Below are positions 36,529 through 45,734 of a stretch of 64,000 nt of DNA, piece by piece (within the stretch, counting starts at the first letter, position 1; each line of letters begins with the position of its first letter). The notes under the pieces were generated by a model, which did no database searches, had not been told where the DNA came from, and saw only the letters and a list, made by a program, of their open reading frames with translations. The stretch is from Sphingorhabdus sp. EL138 (lineage in GTDB: Bacteria; Pseudomonadota; Alphaproteobacteria; Sphingomonadales; Sphingomonadaceae), in the NCBI RefSeq assembly GCF_900258045.1, contig NZ_OGVD01000004.1, positions 1,178,001-1,242,000 of the forward strand, written 5' to 3'. The position numbers and the translations under genes are program-made.

Positions 36529-38028
36529 CTAATAATCATCCGGCGCATCGCCATAAGCCAGATCACCAAATTTGGTAAACTCGCTCAGGAAGCTCAGCTG
36601 GATATTACCGGTGGAACCCTGACGGTTTTTGGCAACGATAACGGTCGCCTTGCCCACCTTGCTTTGATGGTCAGTTTCCCAAGCGAGATATTTCGCTTTC
36701 TGCTCCTCGGTTGAATTCTCATCCGGGTCATCCGGTTTTACAGCAAGATGATAATATTCGTCGCGATAGATGAACATCACAATATCGGCGTCCTGCTCGA
36801 TCGAACCGGATTCACGCAAATCGGATAGCTGGGGGCGCTTGTCTTCGCGGCTTTCCACCTGACGCGAAAGTTGGGAGAGGGCGACCACCGGGCAATTCAG
36901 TTCCTTGGCGAGAGTTTTCAGGCCTCGGCTAATCTCCGAAATTTCGTTGACGCGATTATCATTGGCACGACCAGACCCTTGCAACAGTTGCAGATAATCG
37001 ACCACGATCAGGTTGATGCCACTGCGCCGCTGCAGACGCCGCGCCCGCGTGCGCAGGGCTGCAATGGTCAGACCGGGCGTATCATCGATATAGAGCGGCA
37101 AATCCTGCAATTCCCGGGAAGCCAGCGCCAAGCGGTGCATTTCATCCCGGCTGATCGCACCCATGCGCAGTTTTTCTGAACTGATTTCAGCCTGTTCGGA
37201 GAGAATCCTCGTTGCCAGCTGGTCGGCCGACATTTCCAGACTGAAAAAAGCGGTCTTGGCACCCAGTGAATCTTCAGGTTCAATTCCGTCCTGAACATCG
37301 CGGCGATAGCGATTGGCGGCATTAAACGCGATATTGGTCGCAAGCGATGTTTTGCCCATACCGGGGCGTCCCGCCAGAATCAGCAAATCCGATTTGTGCA
37401 AACCGCCCATTTTAGAGTTGAGGTCTGTCAGGCCGGTGGTGATACCCGAAACCTTGCCGCCACTATTAAACGCGCGTTCTACGTTATTCAGTGCCTCCGT
37501 GGAGGCAGCGAGGAAGGATTTGACACCACCCTCCTGCGCTTCGCCCTCGGAAACACGGTAGAGAGACGATTCCGCTTCTTCGATCTGGGTTTTGGGATCG
37601 ACCGTCTCGCTGGTGTCCAGTGCATTGTCGACCAGGGTTCGCCCCACATTGACCAATTCACGCAGCAGAGCCAGATCATATATCTGATCGGCAAAATCAC
37701 GCGCACCAATCAAGCCTGCCCCGTCGCCAGTCAACTTGGCAAGATAGGACGGCCCACCTAACACTTTCATCGCCTCATCGGCTTCAAAATAGGGCTTAAG
37801 CGTAACTGGCGTTACAACCATGTTGCGATCAAGCAGCTTTAGAGCTTGCTCATATATACGGCCATGCAGCGGTTCATAAAAATGCTCTGGCCGCAATTTG
37901 ATTTGGACGTCTTCGGCCACGCGGTTGTCAATCAACAACGCACCCAGAAACGTTGCCTCTGCCTCGACATTGCGCGGCAGGCGCTGGGATTCTTCTTCTA
38001 CTGCATCAAAACGAACTAGCTCGGCCAT
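36529..38028 (-). CDS. dnaB: Replicative DNA helicase DnaB
   Basis: A 499-residue hexameric 5'-3' helicase at the replication fork. The N-terminal primase-interacting domain (about 20-130) contains RNVEAEATFLGALLID. The RecA-like domain has Walker A GRPGMGKTSLA (near residue 225), Walker B-type LIVVDYLQLL, and the DLRESGSIEQDADIV motif. ATG 38028 gives the normal length; an open extension of 36 residues upstream is not typical. It is divergent from the UPF0262 gene, with 155 bp between them. Confidence 0.95.
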   Translation of the reverse strand: MAELVRFDAVEEESQRLPRNVEAEATFLGALLIDNRVAEDVQIKLRPEHFYEPLHGRIYEQALKLLDRNMVVTPVTLKPYFEADEAMKVLGGPSYLAKLTGDGAGLIGARDFADQIYDLALLRELVNVGRTLVDNALDTSETVDPKTQIEEAESSLYRVSEGEAQEGGVKSFLAASTEALNNVERAFNSGGKVSGITTGLTDLNSKMGGLHKSDLLILAGRPGMGKTSLATNIAFNAANRYRRDVQDGIEPEDSLGAKTAFFSLEMSADQLATRILSEQAEISSEKLRMGAISRDEMHRLALASRELQDLPLYIDDTPGLTIAALRTRARRLQRRSGINLIVVDYLQLLQGSGRANDNRVNEISEISRGLKTLAKELNCPVVALSQLSRQVESREDKRPQLSDLRESGSIEQDADIVMFIYRDEYYHLAVKPDDPDENSTEEQKAKYLAWETDHQSKVGKATVIVAKNRQGSTGNIQLSFLSEFTKFGDLAYGDAPDDY

Positions 38029-38183
38029 GTTCTTATCATCCACGCTCAGGCGGTTCAGAGCAAGTCCGTTCCCGGTAAATTTTAAAATCAGGCGGGGACA
38101 GTCTTGTGGATAAATGGCTTTTGTTTTCTGCCGCACTGCAAAAAAACTTGTCCTAACCCCGGTGCTGCGGCAACAGAGCTGAA

Positions 38184-38666
38184 ATGTCCGATCCGCGCAT
38201 CATAAATGTTGAACTCGACGAAGCCACCATCTTGTGGCGCAATGCCGATATCGAGCAGGAACGACGTATTGCGATCTTCGATCTAATCGAAGAAAACCAC
38301 TTTAAGCCCTTGCGCGAACATGATGATGGATATGCAGGCCCTTATAAACTGCATCTGAGTGTGCAGGAAGGCCGACTGGTTTTCTCGATAGCCCGTGAAA
38401 ATGGAGAGCCGCTTGAAACCCTGATCCTTGCATTGGGCCGATTTCGCCGACCCATCCGCGATTATTTTGCGATTTGCGACAGCTATTATCAAGCCATTCG
38501 CAAAGCCACCGCCCAAGAGATTGAGACGATTGATATGGCAAGGCGCGGCGTGCATGATCACGGTGCCGAGCTGCTTACCGAGCGACTTGATGGCAAAATA
38601 GAAGTTGATTTTAAAACCGCCCGTCGCCTCTTCACTTTGATCTGTGTATTGCATATCAAGAATTAG
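38184..38666 (+). CDS. UPF0262 family protein
   Basis: A 160-residue protein of UPF0262, found in alphaproteobacteria. It has the family's conserved blocks [14 protein letters not shown] and [16 protein letters not shown] strong match over the full length makes the family call good, but the function remains unknown. It is soluble, without signal. Its 66-bp distance to the GH25-like gene and the same strand permit co-transcription. Confidence 0.9.
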   Translation: MSDPRIINVELDEATILWRNADIEQERRIAIFDLIEENHFKPLREHDDGYAGPYKLHLSVQEGRLVFSIARENGEPLETLILALGRFRRPIRDYFAICDSYYQAIRKATAQEIETIDMARRGVHDHGAELLTERLDGKIEVDFKTARRLFTLICVLHIKN

Positions 38667-38731
38667 TCGATTCTCTGCCCGTTGGTGCAGTTGTTCAGTC
38701 GTCCAGTTGAGTAGCGCGTCAGGGAAATAGG

Positions 38732-39424
38732 GTGTCCACACAAAACAGGAAAAATACCGTGCTGCGGTTCGGCCTGATCATCATTGTCCTGCTGATCATC
38801 GCCTTTGTGCTGCGTAATATCGCTGTCGGCTGGGCTCCGCCAAGAGACCAGTATCCAGTGCAGGGTATTTCGGTAGATGCCAGCAATGGTGAGATTATTT
38901 GGCATGTCGCCGGCGCCACAGGCGTCGATTTTGCCTATGTCATGGCAACCAATGGCGCGGAAGAGCGGGACGCCAATTTCGCCACCAATATCAAGGGTGC
39001 ACGCGAAGCAGGCATCCGCTATGGCGCCGTCCATGAATATAGTATGTGCCGTCTGGCCACGGATCAGGCGACCATGTTTGTGACTACTGTTCCTCGGGAA
39101 GAAAACATCCTGCCGCCTGCAGTGCGGCTCGCCTATGACAATGGCTGTAAGGATAGGCCGGGACGTGCTTTGGTGTTGAGCGAGCTCAATACTTTTCTCA
39201 ACCAGATTGAAGGGCATAGCGGCAAACCCGCTGTCATAATCGTTTCGAAAGAATTTGAGGAAGATTATAGCATCAGCAGCGGCATCAGCCGCACATTCTG
39301 GCTGGAAGGCAACTTCTTTCCGCCCGATTATGCAACTAAGCCATGGGTCATGTGGCGCGCATCCGATATGCGGCGGATCAGCGGTATCGATGGTCCGGTT
39401 AACTGGAATGTTGTGCGGCCCTAA
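38732..39424 (+). CDS. GH25-fold (lysozyme-like) membrane-anchored protein, likely catalytically inactive
   Basis: A 230-residue protein with an N-terminal membrane anchor (about 11-29) and a GH25 domain from residue 42 on. The family scaffold is clear (VQGISVDASNGEIIW, GVDFAYVMATNG, ILPPAVRLAY, FWLEGNF and a late PWVMWR). However, the GIDVS Asp is Ser47, and the catalytic D-x-E after LPPAV is replaced by R132-x-A134. All three acids used for cleavage of peptidoglycan thus appear lost. It may bind glycan without hydrolysis. The start is GTG after an AGGGAAATAGG stretch. Confidence 0.75.
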   Translation: MSTQNRKNTVLRFGLIIIVLLIIAFVLRNIAVGWAPPRDQYPVQGISVDASNGEIIWHVAGATGVDFAYVMATNGAEERDANFATNIKGAREAGIRYGAVHEYSMCRLATDQATMFVTTVPREENILPPAVRLAYDNGCKDRPGRALVLSELNTFLNQIEGHSGKPAVIIVSKEFEEDYSISSGISRTFWLEGNFFPPDYATKPWVMWRASDMRRISGIDGPVNWNVVRP

Positions 39425-39480
39425 GCTTGCTGGCATGAAGCGAGAACCGTCTTGAGCCCAATTCCCGGAGAAAGAGAAAC

Positions 39481-40035
39481 ATGAGCATATTGTCCGACAG
39501 ATGGATTCGCCAGGAAGCCGAGAATAGCGCAATGATCGAACCCTTCGTCGAGGGCCAGAAGCGTGATGGCTGTATCAGCTATGGTTTGTCGTCTTATGGC
39601 TATGACGCCCGCGTGGCCGATGAATTCAAGATTTTCACTAACGTGAACAGCGCTGTCGTGGATCCAAAGAAGTTCGACGCCGATAGTCTGGTCGACCGGA
39701 AAACTGATTGTTGTATCATTCCGCCCAACAGCTTTGCACTCGCCCGCACGGTCGAATATTTCCGTATCCCGCGCGATGTTCTAGTAATCTGCCTTGGGAA
39801 GTCTACTTATGCCCGCTGCGGTATCATAGTGAACGTCACGCCGTTGGAGCCGGGTTGGGAAGGCCACGTGACGCTGGAATTTTCCAACACCACCCCCCTG
39901 CCCGCCAAAATTTATGCCAATGAAGGCGCGTGCCAGTTTCTGTTCCTGAAAGGCAACGAACCGTGCGAAACCAGCTACGCTGAACGTGCCGGCAAATATA
40001 TGGGGCAAAGAGGCGTGACTCTGCCAAAGCTCTAA
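39481..40035 (+). CDS. dcd: dCTP deaminase
   Basis: A 184-residue trimeric enzyme that deaminates dCTP to dUTP for thymidylate synthesis. [30 protein letters not shown] contains the nucleotide-binding and catalytic residues (Glu in VTLE). Length and motif order match the monofunctional enzyme of most bacteria. GGAGAAAG precedes the ATG. It lies 56 bp after the GH25-like gene and 46 bp before the saccharopine-dehydrogenase-like gene. Confidence 0.95.
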   Translation: MSILSDRWIRQEAENSAMIEPFVEGQKRDGCISYGLSSYGYDARVADEFKIFTNVNSAVVDPKKFDADSLVDRKTDCCIIPPNSFALARTVEYFRIPRDVLVICLGKSTYARCGIIVNVTPLEPGWEGHVTLEFSNTTPLPAKIYANEGACQFLFLKGNEPCETSYAERAGKYMGQRGVTLPKL

Positions 40036-40081
40036 GTCATAAGATCGTTTCGAAACAAAACTGATAACAAGGAGGGCCGCG

Positions 40082-41275
40082 ATGTCCGATGCACGGGAAT
40101 TTGATGTCATAATATACGGATCAACGGGCTATACAGGCCGTCTGGTTGCCGAATATATGGCAAAGCAATATGGCGTCGCCAATTCTGGGGGCGGCGACGC
40201 ACCGAAATGGGCCATGGCCGGGCGTTCGATGGAAAAGCTGGAAGAAGTCCGGGACCTGATCGGTGCCCCCAAGGAAACACCATTGGTTGTGGCGGATTCC
40301 GATGATGCGTCCTCCATCGATATGATGGCGAGCCGGGCCAGTGTCATCCTGACTACGGTCGGTCCTTATCAACTTTATGGCGACGGACTGGTCGCTGCCT
40401 GTGTTCAGCATGGTACTCATTATGTCGACCTTTGCGGTGAACCCGGCTGGATGCGTGAGAAGATTGACCAGCATCAGGAAGCGGCTGAAAAATCAGGTGC
40501 ACAAATCTGTTTTTCCTGCGGTTTTGACTCCATACCCTTCGACTTGGGCGTGTTGGCATTGCAAAAAGAGATGGACAAGCGCTTTGGCAAACCAGCTACT
40601 CGCGTCAAAGGCCGAGTTCGTGCCATGGAAGGCACATTCTCCGGAGGAACTGCGGCTAGTCTGAAAGAAACGATGAAGGCTATTGCAAAAAATCCCGGCC
40701 TGGTAAAGATTCTCGCCAGCAGCTTCGGCCTGACCCCCGGCTTTGAAGGACCGGATCAGCCTAATATGATGATCCCGAAAGTTGATAAAACGCTAGATAG
40801 CTGGGTTGCACCGTTCATCATGGCACCGATCAACACCAAGAATGTGCATCGCACCAACTTCCTTTTGGATTTCCCCTATAGCGAAGATTTCAAATATGAT
40901 GAGATGGTCGTCACAAGCCCCGGCGAGATGGGTAAACAGGCGGCAGAGATGCTGGCCAAAGCCAACCCGCTAAGCGGTGATGATGCACCAAAGCCCGGCG
41001 AAGGTCCGACCAAGGAAGAACGGGAAAACGGCTATTATGATGTCATTTTTCTGGGCGAAACCGCAGATGGTGAGACCGCAAGCCTTTGCGTCAAAGGCGA
41101 CAAAGACCCCGGTTATGGTTCCACCTCAAAGATGATTGCAGAGGCGGCACTTTGTATTGCGCAGGACGGCAACAAACATGGCGGCGGTATTTGGACACCG
41201 GGGGCATTGATGGGCAAAAAGCTGATCAAGCGCCTGGAAGCCAATGCCGGTCTTAGCTTCACAGTGGAAAGCTAG
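40082..41275 (+). CDS. Saccharopine dehydrogenase-like NADP-binding protein
   Basis: A 397-residue protein with an N-terminal Rossmann fold (IIYGSTGYTGRLVAEYM at 9-25). The SFDSIPFDLG-type block with CGFDSIP near residue 143 is diagnostic of the saccharopine dehydrogenase-like/trans-acting enoyl reductase family. Actual substrates in bacteria range from polyketide intermediates to unknown lipids, so this is a structural call. AAGGAGGG lies upstream of the ATG. A terminator follows 43 bases after the stop. Confidence 0.87.
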   Translation: MSDAREFDVIIYGSTGYTGRLVAEYMAKQYGVANSGGGDAPKWAMAGRSMEKLEEVRDLIGAPKETPLVVADSDDASSIDMMASRASVILTTVGPYQLYGDGLVAACVQHGTHYVDLCGEPGWMREKIDQHQEAAEKSGAQICFSCGFDSIPFDLGVLALQKEMDKRFGKPATRVKGRVRAMEGTFSGGTAASLKETMKAIAKNPGLVKILASSFGLTPGFEGPDQPNMMIPKVDKTLDSWVAPFIMAPINTKNVHRTNFLLDFPYSEDFKYDEMVVTSPGEMGKQAAEMLAKANPLSGDDAPKPGEGPTKEERENGYYDVIFLGETADGETASLCVKGDKDPGYGSTSKMIAEAALCIAQDGNKHGGGIWTPGALMGKKLIKRLEANAGLSFTVES

Positions 41276-41318
41276 TCTTCTAAATTACCCATTCATCTAA
41301 ATAGACTATATAGAAAAA

Positions 41319-41357
41319 AGAGGCGGGCGCTATGATGGCGTCTGCCTCTTGAATTTT
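41319..41357 (+). terminator. Rho-independent terminator after the SDH-like gene
   Basis: AAGAGGC... from 41319 pairs with ...GCCTCTT up to 41350. The 13-bp stem has two wobble pairs and a seven-base loop, followed by GAATTTTT. It separates the upstream genes from the phosphatase. Confidence 0.78.
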
Positions 41358-41386
41358 TAACAAATGAAACGAAATTCGTTGGCACT

Positions 41387-42160
41387 ATGTTGAAGCGCCT
41401 GTTCAAAAAGAAATCTGAACCCCGGCCTCTGGACGTGGCCACCATTCCGGAAGGCCGCCGCGTCTATGCGATTGGAGATATCCATGGCCGCAATGATTTG
41501 TTGCAGCAGCTGATCGAAAAAATCATCGATGATGATTCAAAGCGTGGTGATTGCAACAGCGAGATTATTTTCCTTGGTGATCTGGTTGATCGCGGATCGG
41601 ACAGTGCCGGCGTTATCGAGACCGCAATGACGCTCAAACGCGAACTTGGTGATGTCCGCTTCTTGATGGGTAATCATGAGGAAGTATATCTGAAAGCGGC
41701 AACGGGCGATGAGAAAGCAACGCGCTTCTTCAACCGGATTGGCGGCAAAGAAACTATCCTAAGCTACGAGATCAGCATGCGGGAATATATGGAACTCGAC
41801 AATGCGGCGCTGGCGGAGTGTTTACCAGAGCTTATCCCAGATCATCATATTGACTTCATAAAAGACTTTGAGGACCAGATTATCATCGGCGACTATGCCT
41901 TTGTTCATGCCGGTATTCGACCCGGTGTCTCGCTCGATGAGCAGAAACCAAAGGATCTGCGCTGGATCAGGGAGGAATTCCTGTCAGCGAAAGAACCGCA
42001 CGAGAAAGTCATTGTCTACGGCCACACGATCAATGATGACGTTGTCGAAAAAGGTAACCGGGTCGGCATTGATACCGGGGCCTATTATAGCGAAAAGCTT
42101 ACCGCTCTGGCGCTGGAAGGCAATCAACGCTGGTATCTCGACACAGCGGCCTCACAATAA
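41387..42160 (+). CDS. Metallophosphoesterase (Ser/Thr protein phosphatase type)
   Basis: A 257-residue PPP-family phosphatase. The metal motifs appear in order: GDIHGRNDL (about 27-35), GDLVDRGSD, GNHEEVYL and VYGHT with a later Asp. It may remove phosphate from proteins or hydrolyse diadenosine polyphosphates; the sequence alone cannot tell. It begins 30 bases after the terminator and ends at a bidirectional terminator shared with ctrA, to which it is convergent. Confidence 0.9.
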   Translation: MLKRLFKKKSEPRPLDVATIPEGRRVYAIGDIHGRNDLLQQLIEKIIDDDSKRGDCNSEIIFLGDLVDRGSDSAGVIETAMTLKRELGDVRFLMGNHEEVYLKAATGDEKATRFFNRIGGKETILSYEISMREYMELDNAALAECLPELIPDHHIDFIKDFEDQIIIGDYAFVHAGIRPGVSLDEQKPKDLRWIREEFLSAKEPHEKVIVYGHTINDDVVEKGNRVGIDTGAYYSEKLTALALEGNQRWYLDTAASQ

Positions 42161-42166
42161 TCATGC

Positions 42167-42207
42167 AAAAAAACGGCGGAACCTTTGAGGGTCCCGCCGC
42201 CGGTTTT
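42167..42207. terminator. Bidirectional terminator between the phosphatase and ctrA
   Basis: A GC-rich hairpin (arm CGGCGG near 42174, arm CCGCCG near 42194) is bounded by A7 on the left and T6 on the right, so it can end transcripts from both strands. It lies 6 bp after the phosphatase stop and about 20 bp before the ctrA stop. Confidence 0.85.
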
Positions 42208-42229
42208 TTGGGTAGTGAGCTGAAAAGTC

Positions 42230-42937
42230 CTAAGCGACCTGAACTTCCGGTCCGACTTCTTCTTCCATGTCACGGAGGACATAGCCGCGGCCCCATACGG
42301 TTTCGATGTAGTTTTCGCCGCCGCAGGCAAGAGCAAGCTTTTTACGCAACTTACAAATAAACACGTCGATAATCTTGAGTTCGGGCTCATCCATGCCGCC
42401 ATAAAGATGGTTGAGGAACATTTCCTTGGTGAGCGTCGTACCCTTGCGCAGGGAGAGCAGCTCAAGCATTGCATATTCTTTACCGGTCAGATGAACGCGG
42501 TTGCCATCAACTTCAACGGTCTTGGCATCAAGGTTCACGGCAAGTTTGCCGGTGCGGATAACCGACTGCGAGTGGCCTTTGGAACGGCGCACAACAGCGT
42601 GAATGCGGGCGACGAGCTCTTCGCGGTGGAAAGGCTTGGTCACATAATCGTCGGCACCAAAGCCAAAGGACCGCACTTTGCTGTCCATTTCGCTGATACC
42701 GGAAAGAATAAGTACTGGGGTCTGCACCTTGGCAACACGCAGTTTTTTCAGAACGTCATAACCATGCATGTCTGGCAGGTTGAGGTCCAGGCAAATGATA
42801 TCGTAATCATAGAGCTTACCCAGATCGAGGCCTTCTTCGCCCAAATCCGTTGTGTATACGTTAAAGCCTTCAGTCGTCAGCATCAGCTCAATTGCCTTTG
42901 CAGTTGTTGGCTCATCTTCAATCAGCAGCACACGCAT
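42230..42937 (-). CDS. ctrA: Cell-cycle response regulator CtrA
   Basis: A 235-residue OmpR-type response regulator that controls DNA replication, cell division and motility genes in alphaproteobacteria. Receiver motifs are D8-E9, phosphoacceptor Asp51 (CLDLNLPD), Ser/Thr and Lys in VTKPF. The C-terminal winged helix includes [14 protein letters not shown] and [11 protein letters not shown], near identical to Caulobacter CtrA. The C-terminal VQVA resembles the degradation tail of the family, which often ends in two Ala. Upstream DNA has CtrA and GANTC sites, so autoregulation and methylation control are likely. Confidence 0.97.
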   Translation of the reverse strand: MRVLLIEDEPTTAKAIELMLTTEGFNVYTTDLGEEGLDLGKLYDYDIICLDLNLPDMHGYDVLKKLRVAKVQTPVLILSGISEMDSKVRSFGFGADDYVTKPFHREELVARIHAVVRRSKGHSQSVIRTGKLAVNLDAKTVEVDGNRVHLTGKEYAMLELLSLRKGTTLTKEMFLNHLYGGMDEPELKIIDVFICKLRKKLALACGGENYIETVWGRGYVLRDMEEEVGPEVQVA

Positions 42938-43004
42938 TGGGCAGCCCCTTTTCTTAATTTACGCACCGGCAACGGGTACACTCCCGAAACCCCTCGATCA
43001 TTTA

Positions 43005-43048
43005 TTAACCATAAGACAGATGAACGTAAAAGGTTAATTTTCAATTAA
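43005..43048 (-). promoter_or_regulatory. CtrA boxes upstream of ctrA
   Basis: TTAACCAT at 43005-43012 and a perfect TTAA-N7-TTAA at 43034-43048 lie 68-111 bp upstream of the ctrA start at 42937. Both match known CtrA-binding sequence types. Their place suits autoregulation of ctrA. They could also reach the divergent arfB promoter, 250 bp away. Confidence 0.75.
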
Positions 43049-43063
43049 TGTAGGATAAAGCAC

Positions 43064-43120
43064 GAGTCGCAAGCAGCGCCGTGACTCTGTAAGCCGCAGA
43101 AATGAGTCGTTTCAGGACTC
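43064..43120. promoter_or_regulatory. GANTC cluster in the ctrA-arfB intergenic region
   Basis: Four GANTC sites occur at 43064, 43083, 43104 and 43116, where about one per 256 bp is expected. The 361-bp gap between ctrA and arfB otherwise holds the CtrA boxes and no gene. CcrM is encoded in this window and would methylate these sites. In Caulobacter, methylation of the ctrA P1 promoter silences it until fork passage. The gap also contains a TTAAC half-site near 43141. Confidence 0.7.
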
Positions 43121-43298
43121 TGGCAGCCTCCGAAAAAAAATTAACTTTTTCTCATAGAAATCACCTTGAATTGGCGAAGCAGATGATTTTCAGTGTCTTT
43201 TTTGTCGCAAATCACACCGTTTATGCCAGCGAATGGTAACGCATCAAACCGGCGACCACCCTCTATGCCGACCACCATTAATTGAGTAGAGACGCCCG

Positions 43299-43700
43299 AT
43301 GTCATTCGATATTCCCGAAAACGCGATCAGTGAAACCTTCCTTGCCGCATCAGGTCCGGGCGGTCAGAATGTTAACAAGGTCGAGACCGCGGTCCAGATG
43401 CGCGTTAACATTTACGCCTTGCGCCTACCTCCGTTTGCATTTCGAAAATTGCGGGACATGGCAGGCCGGAAAATGACCAGTGGCGGCGAACTTGTCATCA
43501 CGGTGCGAGAGCATCGTACGCGGGAAGCCAACCGCTCAGAAGCCCGGAAACGGATAGAAGACATGCTGGTCGACGCGCACAAACGTGACGTTCGCCGGAT
43601 AAAGACCAAACCTAGCCGTGCCGCCAAGGCAAGACGTGTTGATTCCAAGAAGAAGAAATCAAACGTCAAAAAGATGCGTGGGAAACCAGCTTTGGACTGA
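43299..43700 (+). CDS. arfB: Peptidyl-tRNA hydrolase ArfB (ribosome rescue)
   Basis: A 133-residue class-I release-factor-like protein that frees stalled ribosomes. The catalytic GGQ is at residues 21-23 (GPGGQNVNKVETAV). The C-terminal tail from about 85 on is strongly basic (KARRVDSKKKKSNVKKMRGK) and enters the empty mRNA channel in the family. Length is normal. It lies divergent from ctrA, with a 361-bp regulatory gap, and has no partners. Confidence 0.93.
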   Translation: MSFDIPENAISETFLAASGPGGQNVNKVETAVQMRVNIYALRLPPFAFRKLRDMAGRKMTSGGELVITVREHRTREANRSEARKRIEDMLVDAHKRDVRRIKTKPSRAAKARRVDSKKKKSNVKKMRGKPALD

Positions 43701-43770
43701 CCACGACAGGCATTGGCATGGGACGACTACTCACGTTGTTTTTTGTACATAATATGCACTTCACAAAATA

Positions 43771-44847
43771 TTATGGGAGTCCGCCATTAAATACGTTCAT
43801 GGCCCTTCCAAAGGGTAGATGATTATCGCGGTTATAATCGGATTGTGCCAAAACCTGTGCATCCCAAAGAACTTCCGCATTACCAAAGGGAAGTAACGCT
43901 TTAACCGTTTTTTGCTGATCTGCGGACAGCAAGTCAAAACGGTGACGCAACTCTTCGAGGCACCAAACACGATATCTTGATACAGCGATATCCTGATAAT
44001 CGCAGCCTTGAACCGTCATGTCAAAGCGCTCCTCATCCCTGGCAAAAGCTTCTGCATTAGCCGTCAATTGAACCAAATGCGTTTCACAGATTTCTTTCAA
44101 CAATGGTGCAGCATCACTTGGTATTTGGGTAACAAACTTTGGCTGGTCTTGGTTCTGACCATGCCACATCCGGGCAACCCATTCAAAAACTGCCGGCGCA
44201 GTATTACGCATTATTTCCTGCGGCGTGGGATCTTGACCATAATGTCGGAACATGGGGCCCATCATTCCAAAGTCGGCCAATGATGGCACATTGCCGAGAA
44301 GAAACGGGCGATTCTCCAACATCGCTGTCATGCCAGCCAGTGCATTGTGATATGTTTGCTCGATATGTTTTCGTGTTTCTTCTGTGACACCATCTCGTTT
44401 GACATAGTGACGAACCTGTCGGCGAACTATCATCTTCAGTCTCATCCACCGGGGCAATTTCAAGTGTCCCGTAACCTCATCAGTCAGAACATTGGAGGCA
44501 AGCAGCCTGTCATAGTCATACCACCAACGATAGTACATTGCTGACCGCCAAAGCCATTCATCCCCATAATCTTCGATAAGATGTGAAATGAAATCAACGA
44601 CCGGATCGCCCGGCAAGACAGGGTTATCCGGATGTTCGTCCTCAAGATGCATGATGATAGGTGTCGTATCTGACATCCACTTTCCATCATCATCGACAAT
44701 TGGCATCTGCACCGCGCCCACCTTTTCCTTTAGCATCTGGGCGTCGCCATAAGGTGTCGGCAAAAGCGTATAAGCAATATTCTTATAACGCAAATAGGCT
44801 TCAAGTTTGCCCGTATAGTAAGATATACGCGATCCGTAGACTATCAT
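43771..44847 (-). CDS. Glutathione S-transferase family protein, extended (358 aa)
   Basis: A 358-residue protein with an N-terminal thioredoxin-like GST domain (about 1-80, including VGAVQMPIVDDDG and DTTPIIMHLE for the gamma-glutamyl site) and an all-helical domain (about 85-210). The remaining 150 residues exceed the usual 200-230 aa and are not recognised. It is the last gene of a four-gene operon behind the TetR-controlled promoter. It may conjugate or reductively cleave a glutathione adduct. The substrate is unknown. Confidence 0.82.
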   Translation of the reverse strand: MIVYGSRISYYTGKLEAYLRYKNIAYTLLPTPYGDAQMLKEKVGAVQMPIVDDDGKWMSDTTPIIMHLEDEHPDNPVLPGDPVVDFISHLIEDYGDEWLWRSAMYYRWWYDYDRLLASNVLTDEVTGHLKLPRWMRLKMIVRRQVRHYVKRDGVTEETRKHIEQTYHNALAGMTAMLENRPFLLGNVPSLADFGMMGPMFRHYGQDPTPQEIMRNTAPAVFEWVARMWHGQNQDQPKFVTQIPSDAAPLLKEICETHLVQLTANAEAFARDEERFDMTVQGCDYQDIAVSRYRVWCLEELRHRFDLLSADQQKTVKALLPFGNAEVLWDAQVLAQSDYNRDNHLPFGRAMNVFNGGLP

Positions 44848-44892
44848 ATGCCCCTCCTCATATTCTTCCGGTCTTCTCGTTCGATCTATTCA

Positions 44893-45687
44893 TCAGAAAA
44901 TGGAGTTGTGTTGGCCACCGTCGATCACAATATTCTGACCGACGATAAATCTTGCCAGGGAACTGCACAGGAAAGCGGCCATCGGCGCGAGATCGTCGGC
45001 ATCACCCATAAAGCCAGCGGGAATGTGATTATGTTCCTTGAAGTGCGCCCTTACGATTTCTGGTTTGCGTTCAAGACCGAAGGCATCGGCATAGGCACCC
45101 ATAATTTCCGATGCGCCCTCAGTCGCAAACATGCCAGGCAGAAGATTGTTCATGATAACGCCATGCGGGGCAATTTCCCGTGAAACGCTTGCCGTGTAAT
45201 TGAGTAAAGCGGACCGAGCCGGACCGGACATCAACCGCCAGATCATCGGGTTCTTGGCAGAGAAGGTAGCGATGTTGACGATCCTGCCCCAGCCTTTCTT
45301 CTTCATTACGGGGATATAATTTCGCATGATTTCGATCGGTCCGATCAAGGCTGTTTCCACTGAATCGCGCCACATTTCGGCCGATACATCCAAAAAATCT
45401 CCGTTAGGATCGGGCGGCTTTATCGTAATCGCAAGAATATCGGGATCAGGACAGGCAGCGAATAACGCCTCTCGACCAGCCTCGGTGGAGGAATCTGCTA
45501 CAACTGGTGTTACTGGTACACTGTATTTCTCAGCGATCTGCTCTGCGGCGTTTTGTAATCGGGCTTCACCACGGGCGGAAATGACTAGCTCCGCTCCTGC
45601 CTCCGCAAGGCGTTCAGCAGTTGCCCTTCCCATACCCGCACTGCCGCCTGCCATAATAGCTTTTTTGCCTTTGATCTGAAGATCCAT
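44893..45687 (-). CDS. Atypical short-chain dehydrogenase/reductase lacking YxxxK
   Basis: A 264-residue SDR-fold protein. The NAD(P) motif GGSAGMGRA (about 14-22) and ARGEARL are intact. But the usual NNAG is replaced by AITIKPPDP near 86-94, and the catalytic YxxxK site reads MSGPAR (153-158), with neither Tyr nor Lys. Ser143 in TFSAK may remain. Such variants may bind cofactor or use another acid/base. The C-terminal GGQHNSIF differs from typical SDRs. It lies third in the GMC/HCCA/SDR/GST operon. Confidence 0.82.
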   Translation of the reverse strand: MDLQIKGKKAIMAGGSAGMGRATAERLAEAGAELVISARGEARLQNAAEQIAEKYSVPVTPVVADSSTEAGREALFAACPDPDILAITIKPPDPNGDFLDVSAEMWRDSVETALIGPIEIMRNYIPVMKKKGWGRIVNIATFSAKNPMIWRLMSGPARSALLNYTASVSREIAPHGVIMNNLLPGMFATEGASEIMGAYADAFGLERKPEIVRAHFKEHNHIPAGFMGDADDLAPMAAFLCSSLARFIVGQNIVIDGGQHNSIF

Positions 45688-45734
45688 TTGTTAGTCCCCC
45701 TTTGTTGTTAGATATGGCTTGTTCGTTCTGTTGG

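Noticed and set aside
43749-43774. ATAATAT / ATATTAT inverted repeat between arfB and the GST gene as a terminator
   Set aside because: AT-only stem of seven pairs with a 12-base spacer and no T tract; too weak to call.
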